Of a DNA stretch of 64,000 nt, positions 43,619 to 51,819 are shown in pieces (position 1 is the stretch's first letter; every line of letters starts with the position of its first letter). The position numbers and the translations under genes are program-made. Source of the DNA: Cellulomonas aerilata (GTDB lineage: Bacteria > Actinomycetota > Actinomycetes > Actinomycetales > Cellulomonadaceae); the NCBI RefSeq assembly GCF_007991755.1, contig NZ_BJYY01000014.1, positions 1 through 64,000 on the forward strand, given 5' to 3'. The notes beneath the pieces are model-generated. The model made no database searches, had not been told where the DNA came from, and saw nothing but the letters and a program-made list of their open reading frames with translations.

Positions 43619-44112
43619 GCGCCGACCTGCTGACGTCGCCCCTGCCGGGCGCCAAGGACGTCCGTGACCTGCTCGAGGGGATGCTCGGCCGCGAGGTCGA
43701 CGTCCGCACGGGCGGCGCGATGGTCAACCCGGGTGCCGAGGGCGGAGCCCAGATCGGCGCGTACGTCGACAAGCTGGGTGCGCTGCGCGCCCTGGTCGTG
43801 GCGGACCTGCCGCTGGCCGCGCGGGCCGGGGCGGCCATCGCCCTCGTGCCGGCCGGCGGTGCCGACGTGGCGATCGAGGAGAGCCGGCTGTCGCAGGCCC
43901 TGTTCGAGAACGCCTACGAGGTCCTCAACGTGATGGCGTCGCTGTTCAACGTCGGCGACGCCCCGCACGTGAAGCTCGACGGCTGCTGGGCCCCGGGCGA
44001 GGCCGTCCCGGCCGACGTCGCGCAGTGGGTCCTGTCCTACGTGCGCCGGCTCGACCTGGACGTCGACGTCAAGGGCTACGGTCCCGGCAAGCTCTCGGTC
44101 CTGGCGCTGTAG
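43615..44112 (+). CDS. Probable second CheX-like phosphatase
   Basis: A 165-aa protein of low similarity to named families. Residues 98-106 read ENAYEVLNV, placing E102 and N105 in an E-x2-N pattern like that of CheX, in a predicted helix followed by a P-containing strand (APHVKLDG). It starts in ATGA overlap with the second cheY, repeating the cheY-cheX pairing upstream. I infer a phosphatase or other CheY partner; the preceding D/S of the full motif is replaced by E98. Confidence 0.6.
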   Translation: MSADLLTSPLPGAKDVRDLLEGMLGREVDVRTGGAMVNPGAEGGAQIGAYVDKLGALRALVVADLPLAARAGAAIALVPAGGADVAIEESRLSQALFENAYEVLNVMASLFNVGDAPHVKLDGCWAPGEAVPADVAQWVLSYVRRLDLDVDVKGYGPGKLSVLAL

Positions 44113-44178
44113 ACCGAGGACGACCGCCGACCCGCCGACCCGCCCCGCCGACCCGCCCGCCGTGCGTGCACCCCTGCT

Positions 44179-44234
44179 GAGTGAGACGTCCCGGACCCTT
44201 CGCCAGATGCGAGGGGTCCGGGACGTCTCACTGG
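44179..44234. repeat. 56-nt palindromic element (copy 10), perfect 19-bp stem
   Basis: AGTGAGACGTCCCGGACCC at 44180-44198 pairs perfectly with its complement at 44214-44232. It lies between convergent genes and would terminate both. Compared with the other copies, the C of GTGCGAC is A here, and the opposite arm carries the matching T, so pairing is kept. Confidence 0.88.
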
Positions 44235-44281
44235 CGCGCCGGCGGACGGGCGGCGGATCCGTCCTCGGGGGGCGCCCGGGT

Positions 44282-44893
44282 TCAGCCGCGGACGACGCGG
44301 GCGATCGTCTCCACGGCCGGGCGCAGCTCGCCGAAGGACTGGGCGAACACCTCGTCGCTGCGACCCCACGGGTCGACGACGTCGTCGCCGCCCGTGGCGC
44401 CGGCCTGCATGCCGCGCTGCGCCGCAGCCAGCGGGATCAGCGCCGCCAGTCGCTCGGCCGTCGTGCCCGCCGGCAGCGCGCCGGGGTCGACGGCGTCGGC
44501 GAGGCGTGCCAGCTCGCGCAGGGTGAACGTCCGGCGGACCGCGCCCGGGTGCAGCGCGACGATCCTCGACCGGTGCGCCTTGGTCAGGGCCAGCACGAGG
44601 TCCGACCCGCGCAGGATCTGCTCGGTGAGCTGCCGCGCGGCGAAGCCCTCCACCGAGGCGCCGGTCCGGGCGACGAGCGTCGCCATTGGCTCGGGGATCG
44701 GGGCCCCCACCACCGCGCCGACACCGGCGCTGGCCACCACGACCTCGGACGCCGGGCCCGCGGTGGCCAGGGAGTCGACGCCGAGCTCCGCCGCGAGCAG
44801 CCGCTCGACGGCGGGGGAGCGGCAGATGTTGCCCGTGCAGACCGCCAGGACGGTGAAGGGTCGTGCCGGGGTGGCCGCGTTCGGGGGATGCAC
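44282..44893 (-). CDS. Low-molecular-weight protein tyrosine phosphatase
   Basis: A 203-aa phosphatase. The signature loop VCTGNICRSP has nucleophile C19 and R25, and the general-acid motif is DVVDPWG near residue 174. In polysaccharide-producing bacteria such enzymes (Wzb type) dephosphorylate BY-kinases, and one is encoded at 51820-53370. The GTG at 44893 follows GAGGAG. It is divergent from the DUF4012 gene; 149 nt lie between them. Confidence 0.9.
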   Translation of the reverse strand: MHPPNAATPARPFTVLAVCTGNICRSPAVERLLAAELGVDSLATAGPASEVVVASAGVGAVVGAPIPEPMATLVARTGASVEGFAARQLTEQILRGSDLVLALTKAHRSRIVALHPGAVRRTFTLRELARLADAVDPGALPAGTTAERLAALIPLAAAQRGMQAGATGGDDVVDPWGRSDEVFAQSFGELRPAVETIARVVRG

Positions 44894-45042
44894 GCCGTGA
44901 GCTCCTCGGGGTTCGGGTCGGGCGGTGCGGTCGCGCCGCCACGGTCACCCGGCGCCAGTGTGCGCGACCGGTGGGACGTGACCCAACCAGGGACCGGCCC
45001 GTCCCGCCAGGTGACGGACGAGCACGACAGGGAGGAGCTCCG

Positions 45043-47007
45043 GTGAGCCGGCTCGACGACGGTCGCGGTGCGGGGCGGACGACGGGCGGGCTCCCGACGG
45101 TGGCCCCGCTGGCTCCGGCGACCCACGCTGCCGTGCCGACCCCCCGGGCGCCGGTCGCGTCCGAGCGAGGGGTGACCGACGCGATGCGCCCACCGGCACC
45201 GCCGTCGCGCCGCGCGCGTCGCGAGCGCGCCGGCGCGGTCCAGGGGCTGCCCCGCCGTCGCCCCGGCCGCCGGCTGCTCGCGGTCGGGGCCGCCGCCCTC
45301 GTCGCGGTCCTCGCCTGGGTCGGATGGGTCGCGCTCGACGCCCTGCGCGCGCGCGACGCGCTCGTCGCGGCCGCCGGTGGCGTCGACCGGCTGCGGGCGC
45401 AGGTCCTGGACGGCGACCTCGAGGGCGCCTCGACGACGCTCGCGTCGCTGCAGGCCGACGCCTCGACGGCCCGGGACCGTACCCACGGCCCGCACTGGTC
45501 GCTCGCGGGCGCGCTCCCGGGGACCGGCCCCACCGCACGCGCGGTGCAGACGGTGAGCGAGGTGGTCGACGCGCTGGCGACGACGGCGCTGCCCGCGCTC
45601 ATGGACGCCGCCGCGCTCGTCGACCCGGCGGCGATGGCGCCCGTCGACGGCCGGGTGGACCTCGCGCCGCTCGTCGCCGCCCGCCCCGGCGTCGTCGCGG
45701 CCGACGGCGCGGTCCAGGACGCGCTGGCCGCCGTGCGCGGGGTCGACGCGGACGCCGTCGTCGGACCCGTGGCCGTGCAGCTCACCCGCCTCGACGACCA
45801 GCTCACCGGCGTCGCCACAGCGACGGCGGCCGCGGCACGCGCCGTCGAGCTGCTGCCGCCCATGCTCGGCGTCGACGGCCCGCGGGACTACCTGCTGCTG
45901 GTGCAGAACAACGCCGAGCTCCGCGCGACCGGGGGGATCCCCGGCTCGGTCGTGCTGCTGCGCGCGGAGGCCGGAGCCCTCGAGGTCGTCGACCAGCGCT
46001 CCGGGGGGTCGCTGGGCGACCTCGCGGCACCGGTCCTGCCGCTGACCGCCGCCGAGCAGGCGCTCTTCGGGACCGACCTCGCCGCCGACATGCGCGACGT
46101 CACCTTCACCCCGGACTTCCCCCGCTCCGGCGAGATCGCCCGCGCCATCTGGCAGCAGCAGGTCGGTGGCGACGTCGACGGCGTCCTCTCCGTCGACCCC
46201 GGCGCCCTGGCCCACGTGCTCGGCGCGACGGGGCCGGTGGCGCTGGCGGACGGGAGCACGCTCACGGCCGAGAACGCCGTCCGCCTGCTGCTCAACACCG
46301 TGTACCTGGACATCGAAGACCCGGCGGACCAGGACGTGTTCTTCGCCGACACGGCGGCGACCGTGTTCGACGCGCTGGTGTCCGGCGGGGCGAGCGCCTC
46401 GGCGACGCTCGACGCGCTCGCCGTCAGCGCCAGGGAGGGCCGGCTGATGCTGTGGTCCGCCCACCCTGCCGAGCAGGCGCTCCTCGCCGGCACGCCGCTC
46501 AGCGGCGAGCTGCGCGGCGTCCGGGAAGGCGTGCCGGTCGTGGGCCTGTACTTCAACGACGCCATCCCGGCGAAGATGGGGTACTACCTGCGGTCCGACG
46601 TCACCACGGTGCCCACGGACTGCACCGCCGACGGTGCGCCGACGTTCACCGTCACCGTGGACCTGACCTCCACCGCCCCGGCGGACGCCGCGTCCCTGCC
46701 GCCCTACGTCACCGGTACCGAGGACGGCTTCCCCCGGGGCGACCTGCAGACCAACGTGCTCGCCTACGCGCCGGAGGGCGGCCGGGTGGAGACCGTCCGG
46801 GTGAACGGCGGCGCTGCCGCCGTCTTCGCCCAGACGCACGACGGCCTGGGCGTCGTGGGGCAGACCATCCAGCTGAAGCCGGGCGGGACGGTGCAGATCG
46901 CCTACGACGTCGTCGGCGGAGCGGGACAGACCGGATCACCGGTCATCCGCACGACGCCGTTGACCGCGTCGAGCGTCACCGCCGGTCCCGGTGCGGACTG
47001 CTCATAG
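45043..47007 (+). CDS. DUF4012-family membrane-anchored protein
   Basis: A 654-aa protein. A basic, Pro-rich cytosolic leader leads to one membrane helix (about residues 78-99), and the rest is extracellular. The DUF4012 core has YLLLVQNNAELRATGGIPGS, the most conserved family segment, followed by a TFTPDFPRSGEIARAIW stretch and VDGVLSVDPGAL. Family members occur near actinobacterial polysaccharide and cell-wall loci; the function is not established. GTG at 45043 follows GGGAGGA. Its end contains the promoter motif of the next gene. Confidence 0.88.
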   Translation: MSRLDDGRGAGRTTGGLPTVAPLAPATHAAVPTPRAPVASERGVTDAMRPPAPPSRRARRERAGAVQGLPRRRPGRRLLAVGAAALVAVLAWVGWVALDALRARDALVAAAGGVDRLRAQVLDGDLEGASTTLASLQADASTARDRTHGPHWSLAGALPGTGPTARAVQTVSEVVDALATTALPALMDAAALVDPAAMAPVDGRVDLAPLVAARPGVVAADGAVQDALAAVRGVDADAVVGPVAVQLTRLDDQLTGVATATAAAARAVELLPPMLGVDGPRDYLLLVQNNAELRATGGIPGSVVLLRAEAGALEVVDQRSGGSLGDLAAPVLPLTAAEQALFGTDLAADMRDVTFTPDFPRSGEIARAIWQQQVGGDVDGVLSVDPGALAHVLGATGPVALADGSTLTAENAVRLLLNTVYLDIEDPADQDVFFADTAATVFDALVSGGASASATLDALAVSAREGRLMLWSAHPAEQALLAGTPLSGELRGVREGVPVVGLYFNDAIPAKMGYYLRSDVTTVPTDCTADGAPTFTVTVDLTSTAPADAASLPPYVTGTEDGFPRGDLQTNVLAYAPEGGRVETVRVNGGAAAVFAQTHDGLGVVGQTIQLKPGGTVQIAYDVVGGAGQTGSPVIRTTPLTASSVTAGPGADCS

Positions 47008-47029
47008 GCGCGGGCTCGGTGCCGATGGG
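47001..47029 (+). promoter_or_regulatory. Sigma-28-type promoter of the LAETG surface protein gene
   Basis: CTCAT at 47001-47005 and CCGATGGG at 47022-47029, 16 nt apart. It matches the flagellar set although no flagellar gene follows. Predicted leader of about 40 nt. Confidence 0.65.
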
Positions 47030-47076
47030 AAGGGCGTCGAGCAAGACAGCCCGCCACACACTTCTGGAGTCCTATC

Positions 47077-47610
47077 GTGATCCGCCGTACCGCCCTGGTG
47101 TCCGCTGCTGCGGCCGCCCTCGTCCTCGTCCCGACCGCGGCCATGGCGTACGACGCCCCCGGCTACACGTCCTCCGTCTCCGACGCCACCCCGGCGACCG
47201 GCGCCCCGATCTCCCTCGCGGTGAACGGTGACCCGGCCACCGCCGGCAAGACCGTCCTGCTGACCGTCACCTCCACGCCGGCGTCCCTGCCGAACAGCGC
47301 CATCGAGATCGCCGGCACGGCGACGGCCTCCAAGGTCGCCAACGCCAGCGGTGACGTGAAGTTCTCCGTGACGCTGAGCCAGCCCGGCACCTACAGCGCC
47401 GTCGCCACGGTCGACGGTGCCGCCGTCTCCACGATGGACCTCAACGTCGCCTCGGCCGCCTCGGCCGCCTCGGCCGCCACGGCGTCCGGCAAGGCCCTGG
47501 CCGAGACCGGCTTCGACGGTGCGGGCCTGGCCGCAGGCGCCGGTGCGCTCGTCGTCGCCGGTGCCGGTGCGGTCCTGATCGCCAAGCGCCGCCAGACCGC
47601 CGCGATCTGA
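47077..47610 (+). CDS. LAXTG-anchored surface protein
   Basis: A 177-aa protein. It has a signal peptide at residues 1-25 (cleavage after AMA), a beta-rich Thr/Val/Ala domain of about 100 residues of Ig-like character, an Ala/Ser stretch, then LAETG at 141-145, a hydrophobic segment and the charged tail KRRQTAAI. LAXTG is the motif of class E sortases of actinobacteria, so the protein is probably linked to peptidoglycan. GTG at 47077 with CTGGAG upstream. The promoter suggests expression together with flagella. No sortase gene is near. Confidence 0.88.
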   Translation: MIRRTALVSAAAAALVLVPTAAMAYDAPGYTSSVSDATPATGAPISLAVNGDPATAGKTVLLTVTSTPASLPNSAIEIAGTATASKVANASGDVKFSVTLSQPGTYSAVATVDGAAVSTMDLNVASAASAASAATASGKALAETGFDGAGLAAGAGALVVAGAGAVLIAKRRQTAAI

Positions 47611-47650
47611 CCCACGGCCTCGGCTGCAGCACCGCAGCACCGCGTCACCT

Positions 47651-47695
47651 GAAGGGCCGGAGCCCCGCGCCATCTGGCGTGGGCTCCGGTCCTTC
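47651..47695 (+). terminator. Terminator after the LAETG protein gene
   Basis: A long stem begins with 15 pairs (47651-47665 with 47681-47695, one G-T pair), and the inner bases GCGCCA and TGGCGT continue it. Confidence 0.85.
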
Positions 47696-48384
47696 GTGCG
47701 TCGCGGTGGGAGGAGCTCGTGACCGGGTTGGCGTCCTCGGCCGGGCCGGTGGTGCGCCGGCTCGTTCTGCAGCCGGCCTCGCGAGGCTCGGCCGACTCTA
47801 AGGACCTGACCCGGAGGGCACGGAACCCGGCAGTTCCGGTGGGCGGCATCATCATCTGCTCACGCACGACTCGCTGATTCCCGAGTCGACGGCTCTCCTT
47901 CGACAGCACTCGGGCTCACGCCGACGTGCCACGGCCAGGGGCGTCATCGCGGAGCTCCGGAGGGCGACGACGCCTTCGCCGTCGTCGCCGGAAGCAATGC
48001 CACGGGCACCCGCGAGAGCCTGGACCGGGATACCCGCCCGAGCGGTGGCGGCTCTGCTCGACACCGCGTGATCGACCGTTGCGACGACTGCTGGAAATCG
48101 ATCCTTGGCCGGGTAGGTCCATGCTGCCTCGGTGATCGACGCATGCACCCGCCGCGCTACGGGGGGACAGCTGTCCGAGTTCCTGCACACCGACGTGACC
48201 CTGGGCGTACGGGGGACGGGATCGCAGCGGCAGCCGGCGGCCACGGCGGCACAGGCCCGACGAACCACAGCGACAACGCGGGTAACACCTCGCCGCGCGC
48301 TACGCCCGGCCTCCTTCGCCGCGAACCGCGGACAAGAACTAGACCGTCGCGTGCAATGAGCCCACGGACTTACCGGGCTCGCGG
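47696..48384. other. Stretch without a recognisable gene
   Basis: About 690 nt. Short open frames exist in several phases, but none has a ribosome site, family resemblance or the codon pattern of neighbours. GC content is lower and the usual third-position GC bias is lost. It adjoins a transposase remnant, so it probably is decayed mobile DNA. Confidence 0.6.
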
Positions 48385-48872
48385 TCAAGTCCCCAGGAGT
48401 GGTGGAGCGATTGGGGTGTGATCCGCGAGGTGTTCAGGGCGGTCGGGTCTGGACGGGTCGGCGATCACTTCTCCGACGACGTTGCCGGGAATGCCGGTGA
48501 GGTGGGCGTGCGCGAGGGTGTCCGGCCGAGGTAGCGGCGTTCTCTGGCCCGACCGTCGTGCTGCTCGGCCAGTCCGACACCGACCAGGCGGGTGATCGAG
48601 TTGCGGTCGGAGATGCGGCGACGGAATTCAGCAGCTCGTCGGTTGCGTGAACCCGGGTCGGGTCGGGCTGGTCGTACACCGAGTGCTGCTCGCCTCGACG
48701 TCCGCCCGGGAGCTCCTGAGCCACCCAGACTCGAGTTCCACCACGTCGTGCCTGTCGGCCGACGACAAGGCGAAGACGAACGTGCCGAGCAGGTCGTGCC
48801 CCAGGTCCGGAGAGGCCTACGCCAGGTGCTCGTGCAAGACCCGGGCGGGTCGATACCCGAGGGCGCGGTCAT
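48385..48872 (-). pseudogene. Remnant of an IS256-family (Mutator) transposase
   Basis: The N-terminal portion reads in two frames as IDP-x-ARVLHEHLA and ASPDLGHDLLGTFVFALSSAD, typical of the start of IS256-type transposases, with an in-frame stop between. About 300 codons including the catalytic core are missing. C-terminal fragments follow: VYDQPDPTRVHA, then RISDRNSITRLVGVGLAEQHD and RRYLG, in different frames. It is thus frameshifted, internally deleted and inactive. The likely original start is the ATG at 48872. Confidence 0.75.
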
Positions 48873-48956
48873 CGGGTCGTCCTCTTCCAGAACGCCGTGG
48901 AAGGTCAACTGCGGGAGCTCACACGGTGACCGCGACCGTCGTCGACGACGACGCGA

Positions 48957-50048
48957 TCAGCGGGCCAGCAGGACACCGCTCCGGCGGTCATCTCCGGGTT
49001 CCGGGGCGGATGTCTCAGCGGACGCTGCTCGGCCCGGCGCGGCGAGCAGTCTGCGACGCAAGGCGCGACGCACGGGGACATCGAACACATGCGTGACGAG
49101 CGCAGCAAGCGCGACCATGGCGGTGGTCGTCACCAGGACCGCCAACGGGCGGTACACGCCTCGACTCGATAGGTCGAGCAGCAGCACGTACCCGATGTTC
49201 TGGTGCAGGAGGTACAGCGGATAGGAGATCGCGCCGAGGAACTTCAGGGGACGACACGTCAGCCCCAGCGGCCGCCAGAGGAGCACAAGCATGACTGTCG
49301 CGAACAGCAGTGCGCCGAACACTGCGATCTTCGGCTGTGCGAGGGCGACCGTGCCGATCGCGGCGGCCGGGAACAGCAGCACGGCCGGCCGGCGGTCCCC
49401 CTCGTAGATCGCCAGCGCGACGATCCCGACCATGAACCATGGAAGATTCTGAGCGACCGCCGACCACTCGAGCTGCTCGCGAGGAATCACGACAACGGCG
49501 ACCAACGTCATTCCCAGCCATGCGTAGAGTGTCGTCGGAAGTCGACGCGGAGTCAGTGCCCCGCCGAACCAGAGGATTGCGCAGGTGATGTAGAACAGAA
49601 GCTCCACGCCAAGTGTCCAGTATGCTCCCTCGACATGGGGGATACCGAGAAACCCCTGGACCATCGTGATGTTCGCCAGTGCGTCGAACCATGACACTCC
49701 CATGCTGGGAGGCCCGAAGAGCGCCACCACGAGGAACGTCCCGCACAGCCCGAGCCAGTACACCGGGTAGAGGCGGATGAAGCGCGATACCGCGAATCGC
49801 GAGACGGTGGACCCGCGCAGGGACAGCGCGATGACGAACCCCGAGATGATGAAGAACAGGCGGACGCCCTCGCGGCCCACGAGCGCCGCGTGCACGGGTA
49901 CGCCCAGCTCTGGATACATGGTGGGGCCATGCATCAGGTAGTGGTATCCGACCACCGCGAGTGCGGCGATCCCACGCATGCCGTCGAGCGCGGCTACACG
50001 GCCTTGCTTCGCCGGTGACGCCTTGGCCTTCGCGCCGGACTGTTGCAT
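48957..50048 (-). CDS. Acyltransferase 3 family membrane protein
   Basis: A 363-aa OafA/YrhL-like O-acyltransferase with about ten hydrophobic segments. Family features include ALDGMRGIAALAVVGYHYL at the start with the histidine-containing helix, the R/F motif REGVRLFFIISGFVIALSLRG and SRFIRLYPVYW. It would acylate a cell-surface sugar. ATG at 50048 has GTGAGGCG upstream. GC and codon use are visibly lower than in the flagellar genes, suggesting transfer. It sits between a transposase remnant and the polysaccharide locus. Confidence 0.9.
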   Translation of the reverse strand: MQQSGAKAKASPAKQGRVAALDGMRGIAALAVVGYHYLMHGPTMYPELGVPVHAALVGREGVRLFFIISGFVIALSLRGSTVSRFAVSRFIRLYPVYWLGLCGTFLVVALFGPPSMGVSWFDALANITMVQGFLGIPHVEGAYWTLGVELLFYITCAILWFGGALTPRRLPTTLYAWLGMTLVAVVVIPREQLEWSAVAQNLPWFMVGIVALAIYEGDRRPAVLLFPAAAIGTVALAQPKIAVFGALLFATVMLVLLWRPLGLTCRPLKFLGAISYPLYLLHQNIGYVLLLDLSSRGVYRPLAVLVTTTAMVALAALVTHVFDVPVRRALRRRLLAAPGRAASAETSAPEPGDDRRSGVLLAR

Positions 50049-50384
50049 CGTGGTGGTCGCCTCACTGTCGTGAGCCCGCCGAGCCGGCAGGCGTCATGCC
50101 GAAAACGCCGCCACTGCGTGGTCGAGCCGTTCGAGTGCGGCGCATCCTGGGTGGCGTCCTTGCAGTCGCCCCCGGACGCCGCGAGCACGAACGAGTGGCG
50201 ATATGTCCCCTGATCGGCCCAGTCGAACGGCGCAGCAGGGATTCCCGCTGTGACGTGGCTTACGCCGAACGAGCTCGTAGCGCGCCGCCCTGGCCGATGT
50301 CATCGGGCGCGACACGGCAGACCACGACGAGGGCCGGGACCGTGTTGGTCTGGACCGTGCTCGGTCATGGGTATGCGGGACGGG
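50049..50384. other. Gap with no supported gene
   Basis: 336 nt between two minus-strand genes. A minus-strand frame reads WADQGTYRHSFVLAASGGDC and could be the end of a decayed coding sequence, but it has no start, no ribosome site and no family I recognise. GC is lower than average. Confidence 0.5.
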
Positions 50385-51710
50385 TCACACGGCGACCGGC
50401 CGCCTGTGCTGCAGCCCTCGACGGCGTGACCCGCCGTGCCGTCCGGCGGCTCGACCGAGCACCTGGGCATCCAGACCGGGGGCCCGCATCTCGACCGCTG
50501 CCCGGGACGCGCCGACCAGGAGCCAGAACATGCTGCTCGTGAACGAGAAGGACATGGCGTCGAACGACAGGAACATGAACAGGACCGACGCGCTGACTGC
50601 CGAGAGGAGCGGCGACCGCGAGCTCAGCGCGTACGCGACGGCCGGGACGAGGAGGATCAGCCCCACGATTCCGAATCGGCCGGCCGTCGTCAGGAACTGG
50701 TTGTCCGCGACGGTCTCGAGCGCGAAGTCGCGGCCCTGGCCGAAGATGGCCCCCGCACCCGGTCGGGACATCGTTTCGAGGAACCGCCCCCATCCGCTCA
50801 GACGGTTGGTCAACGAGAACGGCGACACCTCGCGTGCCTCGTCGATGGTGCTCGACACGTACAGCCAGGTCAGCGGGATCAGAGCCAGGAGGATCAGCGT
50901 GCGCAGGCCGCGCCGCGTCGGGCTGTGCCGGTGAGCGAAGTAGATGACCACGGCGAACCCGAGTGCCGCGAGCGAGCTCCGCGACCCGGACAGCGCGATC
51001 CCCCAGCCGAGCAGCGCGACCAACAGCATGCGCAGCCCGGCATGGCGCACCGCGCCGCGCGCGAGGACGAACAGCAGGGCGACGGAGCAGGCGACCCCGA
51101 GCAGGATGGGGTGGCCCATGCTGCCGCTCGCGCGCAGGAACCCGTCCAGCACCAGGTTCGACCGGACGACGTACCCGACATCCGCGGTCGCCGCGAGGGA
51201 GATGGCCCAGGGCGCCCGCGCCTGCACCTCCATCATCGCGATCAGCGCCTGGAGCGCACCGACGAGGACGAGCACCCGCCCGATGGCAAGGAGCTCGCGA
51301 CGGGTCAGCAGTCCTCCGACGAAGGTCATCACGACGGCTGAGGCCACGGGGCTGGCGACCATCAGGAACGACGTGTCCGTCCCCAGGTTGAGGATGCTCG
51401 TCACGACGACCGCCGCGCCGTACGCGGCCCCGAGGGCCAGGGGTCCCGGTGACCGTGTCCGACCGGCGAGCTTGCCGTAGGACACCACGGCTCCGATGAC
51501 CGGCAGTCCGCCGATCAGCATCTCCGCGGTGGCGTGCGGCAGCCGGAGCGCCGGGCTGAGGTACAGGCTCGCGAGCAGGATGGCGATGGAGATCCCCATC
51601 ACGAGCGCACGAGCGAAGTCGTCCGACGGCGCGGGCGCCCGCGTGGCGCGGTCGGTCGCAGTGAGACCGACCGGCCTCGCTCGCTGCTTGTGCTCCCGGA
51701 CAACGCTCAT
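50385..51710 (-). CDS. O-antigen ligase/polymerase-like membrane protein
   Basis: A 441-aa protein with about ten to twelve hydrophobic helices. A large outer loop is placed toward the C-terminal half, with the Wzy/WaaL-like segment SPFSLTNRLSGWGRFLETM and FGQGRDFALETVADNQFL. Such proteins polymerise or ligate lipid-linked glycans at the outer face of the membrane. ATG at 51710 follows AAGGAG. The last 35 residues are Arg/Gly-rich and may reflect a displaced stop codon. It lies downstream of the BY-kinase gene on the same strand. Confidence 0.82.
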   Translation of the reverse strand: MSVVREHKQRARPVGLTATDRATRAPAPSDDFARALVMGISIAILLASLYLSPALRLPHATAEMLIGGLPVIGAVVSYGKLAGRTRSPGPLALGAAYGAAVVVTSILNLGTDTSFLMVASPVASAVVMTFVGGLLTRRELLAIGRVLVLVGALQALIAMMEVQARAPWAISLAATADVGYVVRSNLVLDGFLRASGSMGHPILLGVACSVALLFVLARGAVRHAGLRMLLVALLGWGIALSGSRSSLAALGFAVVIYFAHRHSPTRRGLRTLILLALIPLTWLYVSSTIDEAREVSPFSLTNRLSGWGRFLETMSRPGAGAIFGQGRDFALETVADNQFLTTAGRFGIVGLILLVPAVAYALSSRSPLLSAVSASVLFMFLSFDAMSFSFTSSMFWLLVGASRAAVEMRAPGLDAQVLGRAAGRHGGSRRRGLQHRRPVAV

Positions 51711-51819
51711 GTCACTCCTTGCTGGTGGGTCGGGCCCGCGCCCGCGGGTCGGTGCAGACGCCGCAGGGACGCCGGAGCGGGAGTTGCGGGCGCGCGGCGC
51801 CCGCACCTCCCACCGGTGT

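Noticed and set aside
47852-48388. 178-codon minus-strand ORF in the gene-poor patch
   Set aside because: No ribosome site, odd composition with many Cys, Arg and Ser, no family resemblance, and adjacent to transposase debris.
50436-51341. 301-codon plus-strand ORF opposite the O-antigen-ligase-like gene
   Set aside because: The minus-strand gene has clear membrane topology and a good ribosome site. The plus-strand translation is hydrophilic low-complexity.
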